In this document: positions 60,772 through 64,000 of the stretch, piece after piece
How the letters are laid out: every line of letters starts with the position of its first letter
Position numbering within the stretch: the first letter of the stretch is position 1
Assembly: GCF_014947265.1 (NCBI RefSeq)
Contig: NZ_JADCNK010000014.1
Coordinates: 81,483-145,482, forward strand
Reading direction: 5' to 3'
Source: Pedobacter sp014947265
GTDB taxonomy: Bacteria; Bacteroidota; Bacteroidia; Sphingobacteriales; Sphingobacteriaceae
Length of the DNA: 64,000 bases
Notes under the pieces: model-generated
Seen by the model: only the letters and a program-made list of their open reading frames with translations
Told to the model about the DNA's origin: nothing
Databases searched by the model: none
Program-made: the position numbers and the translations under genes

Positions 60772-61401
60772 CTATTTATTCATTTCTTTAATAAATCCTT
60801 TAATCTTCTCCGCATCTTTTAAGCCCGGCTCAATTTCGAACCGGCTATTGATATCCAAAGCATATAAACGTTCGTCATTTATATTTTTTATGGCCATGCT
60901 ATGTTCTAAATCAATTCCACCACTTAAAAAGTAAGGTTTGGTATAAGTATATCGGCCTAAAACAGACCAATTGAAGGTTTTTCCCGATCCACCATGTGTT
61001 TTGGTTTTGGTATCAAACAAAAAGTAATCCACCACATCTAAATGAGGTTCCAGATCAGAAAAATCAAAATCTTCATCTATTCCAAAAGCTTTGACTACTT
61101 CCAAAGTAGAGAAAGTCGATTTTAATGCTGCACAATATTCAGGCGATTCACTGCCATGTAACTGAACAGCCTTTAGCTTCAATGTGTTTACTTTATCGTT
61201 TACTTTTTCAAGCTCTTCATTTACAAAAACACCAATAGTTTTAATTTCTGCGGGAATGTATTTAATCAATTCAGCAGAAACATCACTAATCAACCTTGGC
61301 GATTTTTCGTAAAAAATAAAACCCAAATAATCTGGCTGCAATTCAGCAACCGCAGCAATATTGGCGGCCAAACGCATTCCACAAACTTTTAACTTTAACA
61401 T
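60772..61401 (-). CDS. trpF: Phosphoribosylanthranilate isomerase
   Basis: 209-residue TIM barrel. The catalytic Cys is in LKVCGMRLAANIAAV, LQPDYLGFIFYEKSPR is the typical second strand-helix, AVQLHGSESPEYC the middle, and VDYFLFDTKTKTHGGSGKTFNW the catalytic Asp region, ending LDINSRFEIEPGLKD. It overlaps the trpD end by 7 bases. The usual Bacteroidota order has trpC between trpD and trpF; it is missing here and is not fused to either gene. Confidence 0.95.
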   Translation of the reverse strand: MLKLKVCGMRLAANIAAVAELQPDYLGFIFYEKSPRLISDVSAELIKYIPAEIKTIGVFVNEELEKVNDKVNTLKLKAVQLHGSESPEYCAALKSTFSTLEVVKAFGIDEDFDFSDLEPHLDVVDYFLFDTKTKTHGGSGKTFNWSVLGRYTYTKPYFLSGGIDLEHSMAIKNINDERLYALDINSRFEIEPGLKDAEKIKGFIKEMNK

Positions 61402-62384
61402 GCCAATAGGTTTTTGAAACTGTTTAATGCTTTTTTGCTTGTTAAAGATTCTTCGGCTTCATAAAAGCAATCAGCAAAAGACAGTTCAGGTTTGATCGTT
61501 TTAATCGCTAGTGCCGAATTACACAGCACTACATTGTTCTGCACATCAGTAGCTTCGCCGTTTAACACATCCATAAATATTTTAGCTGATGATTCTACGG
61601 TATCGCCACCTTTAATGGAATTCATATCAACCCTGTCAAAACCCATATCCTGAAGCGTTAAAATCTGCTCGCCCTTGTTCGAAAAGGTTTTCACATCGCA
61701 GGTTAACGAAACTTCATCATAACCTTCTAATGCATGTACAATGGTGTAATTTTTATCGGTATCTTGGTATAAATAAGCATATAAACGGGCAAGCTCTAAA
61801 CTGAAAACGCCTACCATCTGGTATTTTGGCTGCCCCGGGTTAACCATCGGGCCCAGCATATTGAAAAATGTTTTCACCCCCAGTTCCTTACGGATTGGTG
61901 CTACAATTTTCATCGCCGGATTAAACAGCGGCGCATGCAGGAAACAGATCCCTGCTTTATCGAGATTGCGTTTTAAAGTGTCTTCATCATTGGTAAAAGT
62001 ATAACCTAAATGCTCCATTACATTGGAAGATCCGCAGCCCGACGAAACGCCATAATTACCATGTTTGGCCACCGGATGACCAGCACCCGCCACAACAAAT
62101 GAGGATAAGGTAGAGATATTAAAAGTGTCTTTACCATCGCCTCCCGTACCACAAAGGTCAATCAGGTTGTAACCCGATAAATTTACTTTTACACACATAT
62201 CCAACATGGCATCACGGAAGCCCTGTAACTCTTGTACGGTAATATTACGCATGGCATAAGCCGTAATAAAAGCAGCAATTTGGGAAGAATTGAATGCGCC
62301 TTCCGAAATGGAGATCAGAATATTTTTTGCTTCTTCCCTGCTAAAACTCTTGTTCTCAAATAAATGGTTTAATATTTTTTTCAT
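61395..62384 (-). CDS. trpD: Anthranilate phosphoribosyltransferase
   Basis: 329 residues. Transfers phosphoribose from PRPP to anthranilate. Motifs: the PRPP-binding LCGTGGDGKDTFNISTLSSFV, KHGNYGVSSGCGSSNVMEHLG, and FFNMLGPMVNPGQPKYQMVGV. First structural gene of this trp operon. It is preceded by 290 bases of leader containing a Trp-codon leader peptide, a terminator hairpin and two palindromic elements. trpE and trpG are not upstream, so they must be elsewhere. Confidence 0.96.
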   Translation of the reverse strand: MKKILNHLFENKSFSREEAKNILISISEGAFNSSQIAAFITAYAMRNITVQELQGFRDAMLDMCVKVNLSGYNLIDLCGTGGDGKDTFNISTLSSFVVAGAGHPVAKHGNYGVSSGCGSSNVMEHLGYTFTNDEDTLKRNLDKAGICFLHAPLFNPAMKIVAPIRKELGVKTFFNMLGPMVNPGQPKYQMVGVFSLELARLYAYLYQDTDKNYTIVHALEGYDEVSLTCDVKTFSNKGEQILTLQDMGFDRVDMNSIKGGDTVESSAKIFMDVLNGEATDVQNNVVLCNSALAIKTIKPELSFADCFYEAEESLTSKKALNSFKNLLAC

Positions 62385-62428
62385 GTTTTATATTCAATCT
62401 TGCGCCATGGTTTATTCCAATGTTATTT

Positions 62429-62491
62429 AACCACAGATGAAAAGGATGAACACGGATAAAAATCTGTGTGTATCTGTGCTCATCTGTGGTT
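62429..62491. repeat. Inverted-repeat element (ACCACAGATGA type) in the trp leader
   Basis: AACCACAGATGA (62429-62440) pairs with TCATCTGTGGTT (62480-62491), with inner CACGGAT/ATCTGTG words. Same family as 9684-9755. Confidence 0.65.
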
Positions 62492-62512
62492 CATTTTTCA
62501 TTTATCTCTTTT

Positions 62513-62577
62513 GCGCCATGGTTTGTGTCTCCACAAACCATTATGTTTATTCCGGTTCGTGGAGACACGAACCGTGG
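62513..62577. repeat. Long imperfect palindrome in the trp leader
   Basis: Two 26-base arms (62513-62538 and 62552-62577) starting CGCCATGGTTTGTGTCTCC and ending GAGACACGAACCGTGGCG. The few differences between the arms are C/T or A/G, so most remain G-U pairs in RNA. Located between the attenuator terminator and trpD. Confidence 0.6.
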
Positions 62578-62597
62578 CGACGGTTAAAAAAATTGCA

Positions 62598-62626
62598 TAA
62601 AAAAAGGATTGCTTTTTGGGCAATCC
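62598..62626 (-). terminator. Attenuator terminator of the trp operon
   Basis: Minus-strand stem AGGATTGC (62626-62619) with GCAATCCT (62611-62604), loop CCAAAAA-like, followed by seven T (62604-62598). It lies 50 bases after the stop of the leader peptide and 214 bases before trpD. The word TTGCC in its 5' arm (62622-62618) is complementary to GGCAA at 62676-62672, directly after the leader peptide, which would form the antiterminator. Confidence 0.8.
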
Positions 62627-62675
62627 TCTTCGTTGTGTTTAAAATATTTTAAATATATATAACAATAGAATTTGC

Positions 62676-62729
62676 CTAACGAATTTCGTTATGCCACCAC
62701 CAATTGTTATTTAAGTTTTTAATTATCAT
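62676..62729 (-). CDS. trpL: trp operon leader peptide with three consecutive Trp codons
   Basis: 17-codon frame MIIKNLNNNWWWHNEIR followed by TAG, with TGG TGG TGG at 62702-62694. Three Trp codons in a 17-residue peptide placed before a terminator and a trp operon is the classic ribosome-mediated attenuator arrangement: stalling at Trp codons during starvation favours the antiterminator. The end of the peptide lies inside a hairpin AACGAA/TTCGTT (62690-62678). A likely promoter is TTTTG (62774-62770), 20 bases, AATATTTG (62749-62742). The rest of the gap 62385-62789 holds the two palindromes and the divergent promoter of the channel gene. Confidence 0.85.
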   Translation of the reverse strand: MIIKNLNNNWWWHNEIR

Positions 62730-62789
62730 GTTTGTATAAAGCAAATATTGACATTGTTTTTTAATATTCCAAAATCTTTCTAAAAATAT

Positions 62790-63731
62790 ATGGCTTTCTT
62801 TAAAAGAAAAGTACAGTTTAATGATGATTTCGGTTTCGGATCCAATCCCGTAACCAAAAACCAGCGCATGCTTAACCCTGATGGTTCGGCAAATATCGAA
62901 CGTACCGGCCTGCCCTGGTTCAAATTTGATGATACCTACACCCGTTTGGTAACCATGAGCTGGACACGGTTTTTCTTTGTGATTCTTCTTGCCTACCTCG
63001 TGGTAAATACCATTTTTGCAGTTTTATATAATGTTGTTGGGATTGAAAATTTAGATGGCGCCAAAGGTGTAACCCTGCGCGATCAGTTTTTTGATGCCTT
63101 TTTCTTTTCTGCGCAAACCATTTCTACCGTGGGTTATGGCCACATTTCACCACAGGGCTTTATTACCAGTGTGCTTGCCGCTTTCGAGAGCATGCTGGGT
63201 TTACTGGCATTTGCATTGGCTACCGGATTATTGTATGGCCGTTTCAGCAGACCTACTTCTAAAGTGAGTTTCAGCAAAAAAATGGTGATTGCTCCTTATG
63301 AAAAAGGTCATGGCTTGATGTGCCGTTTGGTTAATTTACGCCGCAATCAGCTCATTGAGGTTGAGGTACAGATGGTGATGTCGTACAATGAAACCGTTGA
63401 TGGCAAACATGTTAGAAAGTTTTATCCTTTGCCGTTAGAGCGCAGTAAAATTGGTATCCTCTCTTTAAACTGGACCTTGGTACACCCCATTACCGAAGAT
63501 AGTCCGTTTTTCGAAAAATCCTTAACCGAGCTCCAACATGCCGAAGTTGAAGTTTTTGTGATCCTTAAAGCTTTTGATGATACTTTCTCGCAGACCATCC
63601 ACACCAGAACCAGTTATCAGGATGAAGAAATAGAAATGGATGCTAAGTTTGAGAAAATGTATTACCATAATGAAGAAGGTAAAATGGTGATGGATTATAG
63701 TAAGCTGGATAAGGTTACGCGGACGGTGTAA
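62790..63731 (+). CDS. Inward-rectifier-type potassium channel (KirBac-like)
   Basis: 313 residues. Amphipathic slide helix region (LPWFKFDDTYTRLVTMSW), TM1 about 60-83 (FFFVILLAYLVVNTIFAVLY), pore helix and selectivity filter T113-VGYG117 in QTISTVGYGHISPQG, TM2 about 127-148 (AAFESMLGLLAFALATGLLYGRF). A cytoplasmic IRK beta-domain follows (SFSKKMVIAPYEKGHGLMCRLVNLRRNQLIEVEVQMVMS, LNWTLVHPI, EVFVILKAFDDTFSQTIHTRTSY). It forms a tetrameric K+ channel. Divergent from the trp leader, with no partner gene. Confidence 0.94.
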   Translation: MAFFKRKVQFNDDFGFGSNPVTKNQRMLNPDGSANIERTGLPWFKFDDTYTRLVTMSWTRFFFVILLAYLVVNTIFAVLYNVVGIENLDGAKGVTLRDQFFDAFFFSAQTISTVGYGHISPQGFITSVLAAFESMLGLLAFALATGLLYGRFSRPTSKVSFSKKMVIAPYEKGHGLMCRLVNLRRNQLIEVEVQMVMSYNETVDGKHVRKFYPLPLERSKIGILSLNWTLVHPITEDSPFFEKSLTELQHAEVEVFVILKAFDDTFSQTIHTRTSYQDEEIEMDAKFEKMYYHNEEGKMVMDYSKLDKVTRTV

Positions 63732-63836
63732 AGGTCTTTTTCCTCTTTTAAAAAATTGTTTTGTTTTTTGGAAAGCAAGTTTCAATGCTAATCGGTTGCG
63801 GTAGTCCCGTTATCCGCTACAATCTTTTTGTGGTGC

Positions 63837-63900
63837 TGTCATCCTGAGGCACGAAGGATCTGTTCCATAGGCGGCAGATGCTTCGTGCCTCAGCATGACA
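63837..63900. repeat. Palindromic REP-like unit (TGTCATCCTGAGG type)
   Basis: 64-base near-perfect palindrome: ends TGTCATCCTGAGGCACGAAG and CTTCGTGCCTCAGCATGACA. Downstream of the potassium channel gene; the rest of 63732-64000 holds no recognised gene. Confidence 0.75.
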
Positions 63901-64000
63901 GGAAATTGAGGGTTGCTGCAAGCAAAAAGGATTTCCGCTACTACCGGGTTTAGGTGGGTTGGTGCAGTAAACAAAATCACCCCGCCTTATAGGCACCCCT

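Noticed and set aside
1886..63731. tRNA or rRNA genes.
   Set aside because: No stretch with tRNA cloverleaf words (such as GGTTCGAATCC) or rRNA-like sequence was recognised in any gap. A covariance-model scan would be decisive, and a hit would overturn this.

Overview
The window looks like chromosome of a Bacteroidota organism, most likely Pedobacter or another Sphingobacteriaceae. This rests on the TonB-dependent receptor with a carboxypeptidase-like N-terminus, the giant secreted protein with a type B type IX secretion (T9SS) C-terminal domain next to a PorP/SprF gene, the low-GC codon use, the absence of Shine-Dalgarno sequences, and repeated matches to the Bacteroidota promoter TTTG-N19-21-TAnnTTTG. 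No rRNA, tRNA, CRISPR array, transposase or integrase was seen.

Layout. 1-17.5 kb is housekeeping: a partial TonB receptor, lipoamide dehydrogenase, a metallo-beta-lactamase-fold hydrolase with a GNAT enzyme, ferritin, a three-gene ATP-grasp/alpha-E/transglutaminase cluster, a short MutS paralog, asnS, an FMN-dependent glutamate-synthase-like enzyme, a YefM-YoeB toxin-antitoxin pair and a YrdC/Sua5 protein. 18.4-25.1 kb holds the 1923-residue secreted nuclease-like protein and its PorP/SprF partner. nhaA and a divergent HxlR/oxidoreductase pair follow, embedded in a large field of dispersed and tandem structured repeats (25.3-30.9 kb, again at 47.6-49.9 kb).

30.9-47.2 kb, lying between the repeat fields, is an accessory and probable defence island. 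It has an orphan SocA/Panacea-type antitoxin-like gene, an unknown 426-residue gene, an HTH regulator, and a tight five-gene AT-rich operon (small basic protein, 226-residue unknown, 1081-residue SF2 helicase with a possible C-terminal nuclease, CBS-HEPN protein, hypoxanthine-DNA-glycosylase-like protein). It continues with a GIY-YIG/DUF2075-helicase/S24-peptidase fusion coupled to a MazG-type pyrophosphohydrolase, two more PD-(D/E)XK-type proteins, and the wreck of a type I restriction locus (frameshifted rhuM, truncated hsdS). The five-gene operon and the fusion/MazG pair are the best candidates for an undescribed system.

50-56.5 kb is a TetR-controlled RND efflux operon with three copies of a palindromic operator. 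58.6-62.7 kb is a trpD-F-B-A operon lacking trpC, preceded by an attenuator whose leader peptide carries three consecutive Trp codons. The window ends with a KirBac-type potassium channel. Coordinates and motif statements come from direct reading; family assignments are from recognised motifs and no database search was run.
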